From positions 1 to 30,607 of the IMG/VR virus record IMGVR_UViG_3300008116_000229: a stretch of 30,607 bases of DNA; one strand, given 5' to 3'. The DNA is from a virus. Positions 6,132 to 13,970 of this stretch are shown piece after piece (the stretch's first letter is position 1; every line of letters starts with the position of its first letter). The notes below the pieces were generated by a model, which was not told where the DNA came from, searched no databases, and saw only the letters and a list, made by a program, of their open reading frames with translations. The translations under genes were made by a program, and so were the position numbers.

Positions 6132-6508
6132 TTTGTTCCTCCAGTTTCAAATTTCGATTTTATAAAAGTAAGTTGTTCTTTAGTAAGAATCCTCAAAGCT
6201 TGTTTTGCCTTTTCATTACTAAAACCATAGTAACGTTTAACATAATCAAGGTCTTTGATTTTATCTTGTCGGAGCCAGGGAGAAAATCTCTTCTTTTTCC
6301 TCAGACTATTTATAAAAAAGTCATATTGAAGTTTCTTTGGAAGGAAATGATATCGATTCATTTCGTTCGCAAACAGAATGCAATCAAGATGACCTGATAG
6401 ACAACGATTGATAATATAAGGAGCATATTCCTTCTCAAGAGAGGGGTCTTCGTCAATCAGATGGTTCTTCGTTTGATTAATCGAGTTTAACCAGTCCTTC
6501 AATTCCAT
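6128..6508 (-). CDS. gp62: Clamp loader small subunit gp62
   Basis: Partner of the gp44 ATPase in the clamp loader that opens gp45. The protein from the ATG at 6508 is 126 aa, beginning MELKDWLNSINQTKNHLIDE, with the cyanophage gp62 pattern YIINRCLSGHLDCILFANEMN and KKRFSPWLRQDKI. It is shorter than T4 gp62 (187 aa), as is usual in cyanophages. An upstream in-frame start at 6562 is possible, but it lies deep in the dam gene and adds residues unlike the family. The start overlaps the dam 3' end by 32 nt and the stop overlaps the regA start. Identification relies on family pattern and position, since gp62 proteins diverge strongly. Confidence 0.88.
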   Translation of the reverse strand: MELKDWLNSINQTKNHLIDEDPSLEKEYAPYIINRCLSGHLDCILFANEMNRYHFLPKKLQYDFFINSLRKKKRFSPWLRQDKIKDLDYVKRYYGFSNEKAKQALRILTKEQLTFIKSKFETGGTK

Positions 6509-7334
6509 AATTAAAAAGTAGTAGTTCTTTACGTTGTTTTTGCTCACGCATATATTCACCAACCGAACGCATCGTGTAAGTCAAGTCAAACTCAGCAGCG
6601 TTCCAGTTCTTAAACCTATCTTTTACAAGTTGATCAGAATTATAACTTACCAACTGGTCCATATCGTTAGCATCGCAGTCAGCAGCAAACTTATCGTGAT
6701 CAAATCCTTTGTGCATTGATCCCTTGTGCCCATAGAGATTATCCTTAATATCATAAGGAGGATCGAGATACATAAAAGCACCCTTGTTTCCATCCATCAG
6801 ATAATCGTATGAGTAATTAGTTATACGCCAATTTTGGATTAATTCAGAATACGCAGGCAATTTTTGGATCCCTCGCATAGAGAAGTTGGCGTTGGAGGCT
6901 TGTTCAGAAAATGATGAACTCGCCGTGAGACCAGAGAAAGAGCACTTATTGACAACATAAAAAGCCACAGCACGATTAAAATTTGACACATTTTTGTCAT
7001 TGATCTGTTCCTTTGATTGGAGGAAAAGTTCTCTTGCTTTGTCTGGAGTATTATTTGCTGTCTTTAAATCAACTAGTTCACTTTTCAAATCATACCCAAA
7101 CATCTGGAGTTGCTGCCAGAAGTTTACCAATGGTTCATACAGATCATTTACCCAAATATCTAGGTGAGGATATTTTTTAGTGATATGAATCGCAACACTT
7201 CCACCACCAAGAAATGGTTCTCGGAACTCATCATAGTTGCGAAGGTCTGGAAAGTAAGGGTCCATCTTGATGCAAGCACGGGACTTGCCGCCAGGATACC
7301 TTAAGGGTGTTTTAAGACTCTTTAGACTGGTCAT
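6477..7334 (-). CDS. dam: Dam-type DNA adenine N6-methyltransferase
   Basis: A 285-aa enzyme of the D12/Dam class that transfers methyl from SAM to adenine N6. The SAM-binding motif is TPLRYPGGKSRA near residues 9-20, with a FREPFLGGGSVA FxGxG-type motif near 38-49. The catalytic DPPY is near residue 191 (FMYLDPPYD). These are the family's motifs in the normal order, and the length is as expected. The target is probably GATC, by family, and is not provable here. The gene lies between gp44 and gp62, which are normally close together, and overlaps the genes on both sides (23 nt and 32 nt). It is likely an accessory insertion giving self-protection from host nucleases or a regulatory mark. Confidence 0.95.
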   Translation of the reverse strand: MTSLKSLKTPLRYPGGKSRACIKMDPYFPDLRNYDEFREPFLGGGSVAIHITKKYPHLDIWVNDLYEPLVNFWQQLQMFGYDLKSELVDLKTANNTPDKARELFLQSKEQINDKNVSNFNRAVAFYVVNKCSFSGLTASSSFSEQASNANFSMRGIQKLPAYSELIQNWRITNYSYDYLMDGNKGAFMYLDPPYDIKDNLYGHKGSMHKGFDHDKFAADCDANDMDQLVSYNSDQLVKDRFKNWNAAEFDLTYTMRSVGEYMREQKQRKELLLFNYGIEGLVKLD

Positions 7335-7530
7335 AATCTTTGGGATGATACTTCAAATACTCTCTAAAAGTGAGTTTCATTTCTTTCTGCGTCATACCAC
7401 AATGCTTTGCGGCAGCAGGTATAGTCATTTTAGCACGAAATAGTGCTTCGTTTGCTTCTTTTACATTCTCAGGAGTTGTCTTTACTGGAACCTCATAAAG
7501 AGATGCCTTATCAATTTTCAGCAGACCCAT
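7312..7530 (-). CDS. 72-aa HTH-like small protein
   Basis: I do not recognise this protein. The region near residues 33-58 (AKMTIPAAAKHCGMTQKEMK) reads like a helix-turn-helix: helix, 'aaxxcGmtqkem' turn and second helix. That suggests nucleic-acid binding. It overlaps the preceding membrane protein gene by 20 nt and dam by 23 nt, so it is translationally embedded in the clamp-loader operon. It might regulate or accompany Dam. This is inference from adjacency only. Confidence 0.75.
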   Translation of the reverse strand: MGLLKIDKASLYEVPVKTTPENVKEANEALFRAKMTIPAAAKHCGMTQKEMKLTFREYLKYHPKDYDQSKES

Positions 7531-7765
7531 TTACACACCTCACAACAATTTTAGTATCTCTGGTTGCTTCTGCCATTTCACGATAACCAGTTCCAACATA
7601 AATCTGACCACCAACAACAGCAACAGCACAGGCACCCCAAAAAATGTAGTACCACTTAGACTTGACTTGATGTTGTTTCTTGAGTTCATCAAGTTCTTCG
7701 TGAATGTCCTGATGATGAAACCTCAGGGGTTTTTGAATTAGTGCTTTCAGTTTCTTGTTTTTCAT
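7511..7765 (-). CDS. 84-aa single-pass membrane protein
   Basis: The N-terminal ~35 residues are basic and helical (MKNKKLKALIQ ... LDELKKQHQ). One hydrophobic segment follows near residues 38-57 (WYYIFWGACAVAVVGGQIYV), then a short polar tail. No signal-peptidase site is evident, so it is likely anchored in the host inner membrane with the coiled N-terminus in the cytoplasm. Its ATG overlaps the gp44 stop (ATGA). The function is unknown to me; small cyanophage membrane proteins of this sort commonly lie in replication operons. Confidence 0.75.
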   Translation of the reverse strand: MKNKKLKALIQKPLRFHHQDIHEELDELKKQHQVKSKWYYIFWGACAVAVVGGQIYVGTGYREMAEATRDTKIVVRCVNGSAEN

Positions 7766-8706
7766 TTAAACTCACATTCAACCATTAGTTCAGTTAGACA
7801 GGCAAGCATATTGATTTCTTGGTCTGCTACGAACGCACTCTGATACTGATACTTAGCAAGCACAAGCACAGCAGCAGGAATACTATTGTTTTCAAGGGCG
7901 CTATAAAGAGCATCGTAAATACGACGCAACAATAAAGTAGTATCATTGTCCATATTAGCCACCACCCACTTCCGAACTTCAGGGAAGTTCTTTTCTTTAA
8001 GGTTTTGAAGGAGATCATTTACTGCAACATCCGAAAAAGTAGCGAGAATTCCAGAATCAATCTGCCCACTTACAGAGTATCTTTGACATTCATTGAGGAC
8101 TCGTCGCCAGTCTGGGAAGTGTTTGTTGATAAGCTCTGCAAGTACTCTTTGATCGAATTCGACACCTTCCGCATCCAAGATGTTTTGTAGACGCTTGAAG
8201 AAGGATCCTGCCAGTGCGGTTTTTTCTTTCCCTTTGATAGAGAAGTCGATGACTGCACATCGGGAGTGGAGGGGTTCAATGATTTTGTTTTTGTAGTTAC
8301 AGGTGAAGATGAATCTGCAATTTCCAGCAAATTCCTCAACAAACGCCCGTAGGAGGAGTTGTACATCATTCCCTGTGTTGTCTGCCTCATCAATGATGAC
8401 GACTTTGTGTTTAGCATCTGACGAAAGTGAGACGGTCGAAGCGAAGTTCTTCGCATTGTTTCGGACAGTATCGAGGAATCTACCTTCGTCGGATCCATTG
8501 ATGACATAAACATCTACTCCCAATTCATTGCAGAGTGCTTTTGCAACTGTGGTCTTACCAATACCAGGAGGACCAGCAAGAAGCATATTTGGAATTTCAC
8601 CCTTATTTAGAAACTCTTGAAAAGTCTTTTTAGTACTTTCGGGGAGAATACATTCTTCAATGGTCTTGGGTCGATACTTCTCAACCCAAATAAAATCACT
8701 ATTCAT
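7762..8706 (-). CDS. gp44: Clamp loader ATPase subunit gp44
   Basis: An AAA+ ATPase of the RFC family that loads gp45 onto primed DNA with gp62. It is 314 aa from the ATG at 8706, beginning MNSDFIWVEKYRPKTIEEC, the hallmark RFC N-terminus. A TTG four codons upstream is less likely. The Walker A GPPGIGKT lies near 44-51. The Walker B is VVIIDEADN near 107. The arginine-finger motif is HSRC near 147. The start is two nt after the stop of the preceding gene and the stop overlaps the next ATG. Length and motifs are typical and complete. Confidence 0.97.
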   Translation of the reverse strand: MNSDFIWVEKYRPKTIEECILPESTKKTFQEFLNKGEIPNMLLAGPPGIGKTTVAKALCNELGVDVYVINGSDEGRFLDTVRNNAKNFASTVSLSSDAKHKVVIIDEADNTGNDVQLLLRAFVEEFAGNCRFIFTCNYKNKIIEPLHSRCAVIDFSIKGKEKTALAGSFFKRLQNILDAEGVEFDQRVLAELINKHFPDWRRVLNECQRYSVSGQIDSGILATFSDVAVNDLLQNLKEKNFPEVRKWVVANMDNDTTLLLRRIYDALYSALENNSIPAAVLVLAKYQYQSAFVADQEINMLACLTELMVECEFK

Positions 8707-8708
8707 AA

Positions 8709-9221
8709 TCAAATCCAATTAGGTTTACGCTCAGGCATACGAAGGTAGTTATCCTTCACCCAAGGTTTTGAAGCAATGTACCTTTTATAAGCAGTAAAGG
8801 TATCAATGCTATCATCAAATTTCCATTCTTCGGGCATTGCCCTAGCAAATGGAGTCACTTCAGTTATCTTGCCTTTAGGAAAAAGATAATAGGCATCTAC
8901 AAGAGTCTTGTAGCAGGAGTGGACCTTATTATAGCGTAGTTGATACTCATCACACAAATTCATCCCCCACTTAATCAACCAATAGGCATTGTGGATACTA
9001 TCCATTGCCCATTTGGTACAGGGATGATTACGAAACGCACCTTTTTCAGTTCTGTAGGGAACACCATCAGCCTTAGGGAGAGTGCCGTAGTTATGACCCC
9101 ACTTTTCAGAGGCAACAATGGAGAGCATTTGACAGCACTCCAAAGGCATCTTGACAATGTGTTTATCGGGAAGACAGATGGCACTCTCGGCAGGAAATGG
9201 TGATGTTACGAATATATTCAT
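8709..9221 (-). CDS. Conserved phage protein of the 'MNIFVTSP...P' family
   Basis: A 170-aa protein beginning MNIFVTSPFPAESAICLPDK. I recognise the pattern as a widespread phage and bacterial family of unknown function: MNIFVxSxxPxxSAxxLxDKHxVKMxLExxQML, then NHPCTKWA, then W...LCDEYxxRYxKxH, then TPFARAMP. Conserved Cys, His and acidic residues (DKH, NHPC, YNKVH) could form an active or metal site, but no activity can be assigned. It sits between gp45 and gp44, with its stop two nt before the gp44 ATG, so it is expressed with the sliding clamp and loader. No truncation is visible. Confidence 0.85.
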   Translation of the reverse strand: MNIFVTSPFPAESAICLPDKHIVKMPLECCQMLSIVASEKWGHNYGTLPKADGVPYRTEKGAFRNHPCTKWAMDSIHNAYWLIKWGMNLCDEYQLRYNKVHSCYKTLVDAYYLFPKGKITEVTPFARAMPEEWKFDDSIDTFTAYKRYIASKPWVKDNYLRMPERKPNWI

Positions 9222-9883
9222 CCAAAGGTAGAATCAGGTTCCAGAGCAATATAATACTTCAAATTATACTTGGTGTTCGTGAACTGAGACAAAAGTTTAG
9301 AAGACACCACAACATCATAGGCACCAGGAATAATTTTAATATTCTCTACTTTGAAGTTGAAAGTAAATTCAGCATCAGTCTCACCAACCACAATGGCGTA
9401 TTCGTTAGAAGTATCGTTCTTCTTATCACGGACCACCAGTTTGATGACGCCGTTCTCACCAACGGCAGACAGGTCGGGCAGTTGATACACTGCTGCTGCC
9501 TTGACCAATTTCTCCAGAGAAGTGCTGTCCAGTTGGAAACACACATCTTCAGAAGGAAGTTGAATTGCCTTATCGGGAGGTGAAATAATCACGTTGGGGT
9601 CGGCATAGAAATACTTCACCCGACGCTTACCTTCTTTAATGCTGAGATAAGAATCTTCAGTAAAATCAAGGTCAGGGTCTTGATGAAGACCAAGACCATT
9701 CAGAAACTGATTCAAATCATAGATGGCAAATTCGCGGGGGAACTCCTCAGAAATATCTGCTTCGGCAAGAATATTTTTTGCCACAGAAATCGTGCGAAGT
9801 TGATTACCCCTTTTCACAAGAATAGAATTGTTGATGCTTGCGAAGTTCTTCAGAAGGGCAAGGGTATTATCAGAGAGTTTCAT
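9218..9883 (-). CDS. gp45: Sliding clamp gp45
   Basis: A trimeric processivity clamp for gp43 that also acts as the mobile activator of gp55-dependent late transcription. It is 221 aa from the ATG at 9883; T4 gp45 is 228 aa. The N-terminus MKLSDNTLALLKNFASIN matches T4 (MKLSKDTTALLKNFATIN), which decides the start over the upstream ATG at 9904 and the TTG at 9910. Other matching blocks are FAIYDLNQFLNGLGL and FNFKVENIKIIPGAYDVVVSS. The stop (TGA 9220-9218) overlaps the start of the next gene at 9221. It is second in the operon after a DUF3310-like gene, downstream of a strong early promoter. Confidence 0.96.
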   Translation of the reverse strand: MKLSDNTLALLKNFASINNSILVKRGNQLRTISVAKNILAEADISEEFPREFAIYDLNQFLNGLGLHQDPDLDFTEDSYLSIKEGKRRVKYFYADPNVIISPPDKAIQLPSEDVCFQLDSTSLEKLVKAAAVYQLPDLSAVGENGVIKLVVRDKKNDTSNEYAIVVGETDAEFTFNFKVENIKIIPGAYDVVVSSKLLSQFTNTKYNLKYYIALEPDSTFG

Positions 9884-9906
9884 AGTTTGAGGTTTGAGTT
9901 TCATAA

Positions 9907-10392
9907 TCAACGGAATTCAGTGAGACCATTATCTTTTCGAGAATAATGACCATCAAAGTGAAGCAGTAGCATAGCATAGTGAATGACTTTCATCAAATCA
10001 CGCTTGTTGCGTCCATCCTTGTCTCCATAACGAGAACCATATTTTAGGATGTTTGCTTGACAGAAACCTGCAGCAAGTTTCTTTGCTGCCATCAAATCAA
10101 TAGTTTGAATATCAGCATATCCATCACTATCGCCACAATAATGTCCGTGATAGGTGCTGGTTACATAATCCTCAACGTCTTTAAGGATTTTATCTTCATT
10201 ATATTTCCAAAGATTGTTTTTGGTTTCGCTCATGGTAACAGGAATTTTTTCAAGGTTAAGGGTTCCACTACCACCATCAGATAGTGTGAATTGAAATTGG
10301 TTCAGACTTATGTGGTCTTGTCCCTCGCCACCAGGGACTCTAGAACCAGTTACATTTGTACCGAAGTTATCGGAATAAGGATACTCATCCAT
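9907..10392 (-). CDS. DUF3310-like conserved phage protein
   Basis: A 161-aa protein of unknown function. The C-terminal half (MAAKKLAAGFCQANILKYGS, then RYGDKDGRNKRDLMKVIHYA) looks like the DUF3310 pattern, in which a helix 'FCxgNxxKYxxR' is followed by 'K...DLxKaxxY'. Such proteins are often labelled nucleotide-kinase-like in phage annotation without biochemical proof. The first ~53 residues are Gly/Ser-rich and poorly patterned, and the family-like part could begin at the internal MSETKNNLWKYNED. The ATG at 10392 directly follows the cobS terminator hairpin and the promoter at 10427-10455, and no strong Shine-Dalgarno is visible. It leads the gp45-gp44-gp62-regA operon. Confidence 0.75.
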   Translation of the reverse strand: MDEYPYSDNFGTNVTGSRVPGGEGQDHISLNQFQFTLSDGGSGTLNLEKIPVTMSETKNNLWKYNEDKILKDVEDYVTSTYHGHYCGDSDGYADIQTIDLMAAKKLAAGFCQANILKYGSRYGDKDGRNKRDLMKVIHYAMLLLHFDGHYSRKDNGLTEFR

Positions 10393-10393
10393 A

Positions 10394-10425
10394 ATAAAGG
10401 GGAAGGGTCATAATTTACCTTCCCC
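10394..10425 (-). terminator. cobS terminator
   Basis: On the minus strand an 8-bp perfect stem GGGGAAGG/CCTTCCCC with an 11-nt loop is followed by TTTATT. It sits directly after the cobS stop (10433). Transcripts starting at the promoter at 10427-10455 would begin inside the first arm, so only read-through from cobS can form the full hairpin. Confidence 0.75.
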
Positions 10426-10426
10426 A

Positions 10427-10455
10427 ATTATATCAGAATGGAGCGTCCTGGTCAA
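10427..10455 (-). promoter_or_regulatory. Sigma70-type early promoter for the gp45/clamp-loader operon
   Basis: On the minus strand there is TTGACC (10455-10450), a 17-nt spacer, then TATAAT (10432-10427). The -35 lies in the last codons of cobS and the -10 directly precedes the terminator hairpin. Eleven of twelve consensus bases match, at ideal spacing. Confidence 0.8.
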
Positions 10456-11545
10456 CTTGTTCGGTAGGAAGTTGGAAGTCAGCATCCACTTTATCATACA
10501 GTTCCAGGAAGGACTGCTTGGTTTCATCGTCAAAGCGGTTCACACACACTTGGATTGCCTTTGCCTTATCTTGGAAGATGCTGTAGGCACGGATGATGTG
10601 AACCAGGCGGCGGGTGCTGATGATTTCCTCAATACCACCATCGTAGAAGGTCTTACGGATGATGTCTGCCCAGTCTACAAGGCGCTTGCAGAAGTCGCGG
10701 TCTTCCACGCCAAGATCCAGAGCGATGCCTTCCAGGATCTTCTGCTCAACTGCAGGGGCAGGATAGGTCTGCTCAAGGGTCACAGGGAAACGCTCAAGGA
10801 ACGCTTCGTTGAGCACGTTGGTGCCGATGAAGCGACCATCATCAGAACCCTTACCTTTGGTGTTGGCGGTGGCAATCACATTGAAACCAGCGGCAGGTTT
10901 CACAAAACGACCGATTTTCTTCAGGAAGACACCCTTACCTTCCAGGATAGACTGGAGGCACAGGATCTTGTTGGAAGCAAGGTCAATCTCATCCAGCAGC
11001 AGCACGGCACCACGCTCAAGTGCCTCAACCACAGGACCATTGTGCCAAACAGTTTCACCATTCACCAGGCGGAAACCACCAATCAGGTCATCTTCATCGG
11101 TTTCAATCGTAATGTTTACACGGATCAGTTCACGTTTGAGTTGAGCACACGCTTGCTCCACCGAGAACGTTTTACCATTACCCGAAAGACCCGTGATGAA
11201 CGCAGGGTAAAAGATACGGGACTGAATAATTTTTTTAATATCACCAAAGTTACCAAACTTGACGAAGGTATCATCTTTATCAGGAATGAGGTTTTGTTCG
11301 ATGGAAGGAAGGGCAGCAGGGGCTTGGAAAGAACGCTCAATCTCTTCGACCCGTTCTTGAGTCACTTCAAGATTCCAGCGACCACGAGAAGTTTTGTATT
11401 GTTCAAGGCGACGAGTCACAGTTTGATAATTGAGACCGCGAGAAGCACAGAAACCCTTAAGGTCACCAGAAGTAATTTCGGAACCATAAAGTTCTTGGAT
11501 GGAAGCAACCAGTTGTTCGTCTTTCAAAGCAATCTTGCGAGTCAT
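10433..11545 (-). CDS. cobS: CobS-like AAA+ ATPase (MoxR/cobaltochelatase type)
   Basis: A 370-aa AAA+ ATPase. An N-terminal helix-turn-helix-like segment (ITSGDLKGFCASRGLNYQTV, near 24-43) precedes the ATPase core. The Walker A is GLSGNGKT (119-126), the Walker B VLLLDEID (181-188), and the sensor strand FNVIATANT lies near 223. A block of 'RRLVHIIRAYSIF' type follows. Cyanophage cobS is a widespread core gene named after the CobS subunit of aerobic cobaltochelatase. Whether it works in cobalamin synthesis or as a general MoxR chaperone is unsettled from sequence. Its neighbour at 11829-13970 is a CobT-like VWA protein, the expected partner class. It follows a terminator and a TATAAT box at 11578-11583 and ends at its own terminator. 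Confidence 0.9.
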   Translation of the reverse strand: MTRKIALKDEQLVASIQELYGSEITSGDLKGFCASRGLNYQTVTRRLEQYKTSRGRWNLEVTQERVEEIERSFQAPAALPSIEQNLIPDKDDTFVKFGNFGDIKKIIQSRIFYPAFITGLSGNGKTFSVEQACAQLKRELIRVNITIETDEDDLIGGFRLVNGETVWHNGPVVEALERGAVLLLDEIDLASNKILCLQSILEGKGVFLKKIGRFVKPAAGFNVIATANTKGKGSDDGRFIGTNVLNEAFLERFPVTLEQTYPAPAVEQKILEGIALDLGVEDRDFCKRLVDWADIIRKTFYDGGIEEIISTRRLVHIIRAYSIFQDKAKAIQVCVNRFDDETKQSFLELYDKVDADFQLPTEQVDQDAPF

Positions 11546-11577
11546 GATGTAGTTAGGTGGTTTTGTTAACTGAAGAT

Positions 11578-11583
11578 ATTATA
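11578..11583 (-). promoter_or_regulatory. Possible -10 box for cobS
   Basis: A perfect TATAAT on the minus strand lies immediately after the T-tract of the preceding terminator and about 33 nt before the cobS ATG (11545). No convincing -35 hexamer occurs at 16-18 nt upstream, where the sequence is CTTAGA in the hairpin loop. It is therefore weaker than the other promoters here. Confidence 0.45.
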
Positions 11584-11588
11584 CACAC

Positions 11589-11612
11589 AAAAAAGGGGCA
11601 TCTAAGTGCCCC
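11589..11612 (-). terminator. Terminator between the EF-hand-like gene and cobS
   Basis: On the minus strand the sequence is GGGGCA, loop CTTAGA, TGCCCC, then TTTTTT. It is a compact, perfect 6-bp GC-rich stem with a T-run, 22 nt after the stop of the 54-aa gene. Confidence 0.88.
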
Positions 11613-11633
11613 ATGTGACAGTTTAGAAAGTGG

Positions 11634-11798
11634 TTACCTTGTTCTCTTTTTAGTCAATCTAATTGGTGCTGGTCTTTCAAAAGAAGTACCTTCTTGTACT
11701 ATTCCATCACCATCACGATCCCTAGCATTCTCATTATATCCTTCTAATACTTCAGGTTCTGGCGTTTTTTCTGTGTACAAATCTGAAAATCTGCTCAT
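11634..11798 (-). CDS. 54-aa protein with an EF-hand/dockerin-like calcium-loop motif
   Basis: A short protein starting MSRFSDLYTEKTPEPEVLEG with the segment ARDRDGDGIVQEGT at residues 26-39. The pattern D-x-D-G-D-G-I-V-x-E matches a calcium-binding EF-hand/dockerin loop. The C-terminus is basic (RLTKKRTR). A NATAAATA-type box lies upstream at 11823-11830 and a terminator lies downstream, so it is a monocistronic unit and likely a late gene. The function is unknown. Calcium binding is inferred from the loop residues only, and a lone loop without flanking helices may also be a structural turn. Confidence 0.7.
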   Translation of the reverse strand: MSRFSDLYTEKTPEPEVLEGYNENARDRDGDGIVQEGTSFERPAPIRLTKKRTR

Positions 11799-11822
11799 TA
11801 GACCTAATAGAATTCTTTGAAA

Positions 11823-11830
11823 TATTTATC
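11823..11830 (-). promoter_or_regulatory. Late promoter-like box upstream of the 54-aa EF-hand-like gene
   Basis: The minus-strand octamer is GATAAATA, 7 of 8 to the T4 late box TATAAATA recognised through gp55. It overlaps the very end of the VWA-protein gene and lies 25 nt before the ATG at 11798. Confidence 0.55.
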
Positions 11831-13970
11831 AGGCAACGAGTTCCACAAACTCTCCCAGAATCTTTTTGTTCATTTTCTTAGACTTCAAACTCTTTACAAA
11901 AGCAGATTTGATTTGAGACTTAGTGGCATCTTCTGCAACTTCAAACTCACTATTCTGAGCAAGGGCATTGGCAGAAAGACCGAAGTAAGAATGATAACCA
12001 GACTTTTTGATAGTGAATGCTTTTTCTTTTTTCCAAGCGGCGATTACTTTCTCATAATCAGATCCATAATATCCATAATAGCGGCGAATGAAGTTACCAG
12101 CATCACGACCTTCAAGAACACGGATACCGATGAAGTTAATATCAGTGAAGCAGTCACGAAGATTACGAAGCAGAATATCAGTAAATCCATGCCACTCAAC
12201 ATCACAGGAATAGGTATTACCAGTTTTGCGGTCACGCAGGAAAGCATTAGGACCGATATGAGCAGTGCCCATAAAAGGTTCTTGCTCCCAGTGACGCTGA
12301 ACCTCACGATGATACTTGATCATACAAGCCTCACCATCAGTCAGCACAACACACTGAACTTTCTGGAGTTTATTCTCTTTCTGGAACTTGGGCAGAATCT
12401 GATGAAGGGCAATCAGTGCTTCATTCAAAGGAGTTCCAGACAGACTCAGACCAGTAGGAACAGGATACCGAGTTTGGGTCCAGCGACCATAAGAATAGGC
12501 AAGACGATAGATATTCTTCATCTGTTCTTCCAAAGTCTTACCATTCACCTTACTAGTCAACAGGTTCATCATAGAGAACCATTCACCAACTTGAAGCAGA
12601 CCATCTTTCTTCTTATAAGCAAGTTCGCGGAGATTTGCTTTGCCTTGCTCATCATAAGTTACGAGAGGATATTCAGTCGTAAAAGCATAAACCTCAAAAG
12701 GAATAGAAACTTTCTTACAGAACCACACAAGGTTAAAGAGTTGTTTGACGGTATCCAGCATCACATCACACATCGAACCAGACCAGTCCAGAACAAACAC
12801 CAGACCGTGATTCTTACCATCGGCAAGAGTGGTCACCTTGCGGAACAGGTCTTCATTGTATTTGTAGGTATGAAGTTTAGAGCAGTCAAGAACACCAGTG
12901 CGAGCGGTAGAAGCACGAGAATAAGAGTCTGCTGCTTTACGGCACTCAAACTCTTTTACCAGATAATTAACTTCTTTCTGGGCAGAACGCTTGAACTGAT
13001 TGAATTGAGCATCAGGAATCTCAAAGATAAGTTCTTTCTGATATCCCATCCCTTCAATAAAGTTGCTCCACTCATCCCGACAACGATTGTGAATCTCAGC
13101 GTTAGGAACAACAATCTTTTTCAGATCAAGTTGAGGCAGTTCCAGATACACATTCTCATAACCATCACGATTGACGAGTTCTTTCAGTGCTTCTTCCAGA
13201 TTGTCCATCGTCTTGACTTCTGGTTCTTCATCTTTCTCACCACCAACAGGAACATTAGGTCGTTTCTGTTGCTCAGCAGTTCCACCATAAGAATCAGTTT
13301 CGCCAGGTTGCTCCTGGTCATTCTCACCTTCCTGCTGGTCAGAGAAGTCGGAAGCGGGTTGATTAAAACCACTCTGCTGCGATTCCAGACTATCCAGTTG
13401 AATCTTGGTTTCTTCCTGTTGTTTTTGCTTACAATACTTGTAGAGTGCCTCAGCAGCAATCAGAACCTCAGGGAAGGTTTCGGTATCAGCAATCTGATTG
13501 ATAATCTCAGTCTCTTCTCCACGCTCAATCAAAATATCGGTGAAATTACCAATCTTGAACCACAAGTTTACACGGTCGGCAAGGTTCATTTCATCAATCT
13601 TCTCATCAGCAATCTGGAAGAAATCGTCCTCAGCAAGCTCCTTGTAACCATTAAAGAAAGTCTTGGCAAGACCAGGATACCGACGCTTCATCAACTTTTC
13701 AATGCGAGCGTCTTCCACAATATTCACGAACTGCGGAGGAACCTTGACTTTCTCAATCCAATCTTCATCAGGCGTATAGAGGGCGTGTCCGACCTCGTGC
13801 CCCACCAGCAGATCATAGACAATATTACTTGCTTTCTCCCACATCGGAAGAGTAAGCACACGGGTATGAACATTGAACTGGGCAGTCTCTACCTTTTTGT
13901 GCTCAACAATAAGGTCTTCGGTAGCAAGAAGTTTAGCAAGTTGGGACTTGATTTCGTGACGGACGGTCAT
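11829..13970 (-). CDS. CobT-like VWA-domain protein with HExxH metallopeptidase motif
   Basis: A 713-aa protein. The N-terminal domain has HEVGH (58-62) in LLVGHEVGHALY, followed about 25 residues later by VNIVEDARIEKL. This resembles a gluzincin-like zinc site, with E86 or nearby as a candidate third ligand. An acidic, Gln/Glu-rich linker spans about 183-255. A C-terminal von Willebrand A domain has the MIDAS motif DWSGSM (395-400) and a later LTDGEA. CobT, the partner of CobS, has an acidic linker plus a VWA domain, so this is the likely partner of the AAA+ protein at 10433-11545. Cyanophage copies are often labelled 'peptidase'. The ATG at 13970 overlaps the stop of the 57-aa ORF. A GTG start at 14036 would add 22 uncharacteristic residues. 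Confidence 0.85.
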   Translation of the reverse strand: MTVRHEIKSQLAKLLATEDLIVEHKKVETAQFNVHTRVLTLPMWEKASNIVYDLLVGHEVGHALYTPDEDWIEKVKVPPQFVNIVEDARIEKLMKRRYPGLAKTFFNGYKELAEDDFFQIADEKIDEMNLADRVNLWFKIGNFTDILIERGEETEIINQIADTETFPEVLIAAEALYKYCKQKQQEETKIQLDSLESQQSGFNQPASDFSDQQEGENDQEQPGETDSYGGTAEQQKRPNVPVGGEKDEEPEVKTMDNLEEALKELVNRDGYENVYLELPQLDLKKIVVPNAEIHNRCRDEWSNFIEGMGYQKELIFEIPDAQFNQFKRSAQKEVNYLVKEFECRKAADSYSRASTARTGVLDCSKLHTYKYNEDLFRKVTTLADGKNHGLVFVLDWSGSMCDVMLDTVKQLFNLVWFCKKVSIPFEVYAFTTEYPLVTYDEQGKANLRELAYKKKDGLLQVGEWFSMMNLLTSKVNGKTLEEQMKNIYRLAYSYGRWTQTRYPVPTGLSLSGTPLNEALIALHQILPKFQKENKLQKVQCVVLTDGEACMIKYHREVQRHWEQEPFMGTAHIGPNAFLRDRKTGNTYSCDVEWHGFTDILLRNLRDCFTDINFIGIRVLEGRDAGNFIRRYYGYYGSDYEKVIAAWKKEKAFTIKKSGYHSYFGLSANALAQNSEFEVAEDATKSQIKSAFVKSLKSKKMNKKILGEFVELVA

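Noticed and set aside
10457-11569. 370-aa open frame on the plus strand
   Set aside because: It is exactly antisense to cobS, whose Walker A and B motifs are clear. The plus translation has no recognisable pattern.
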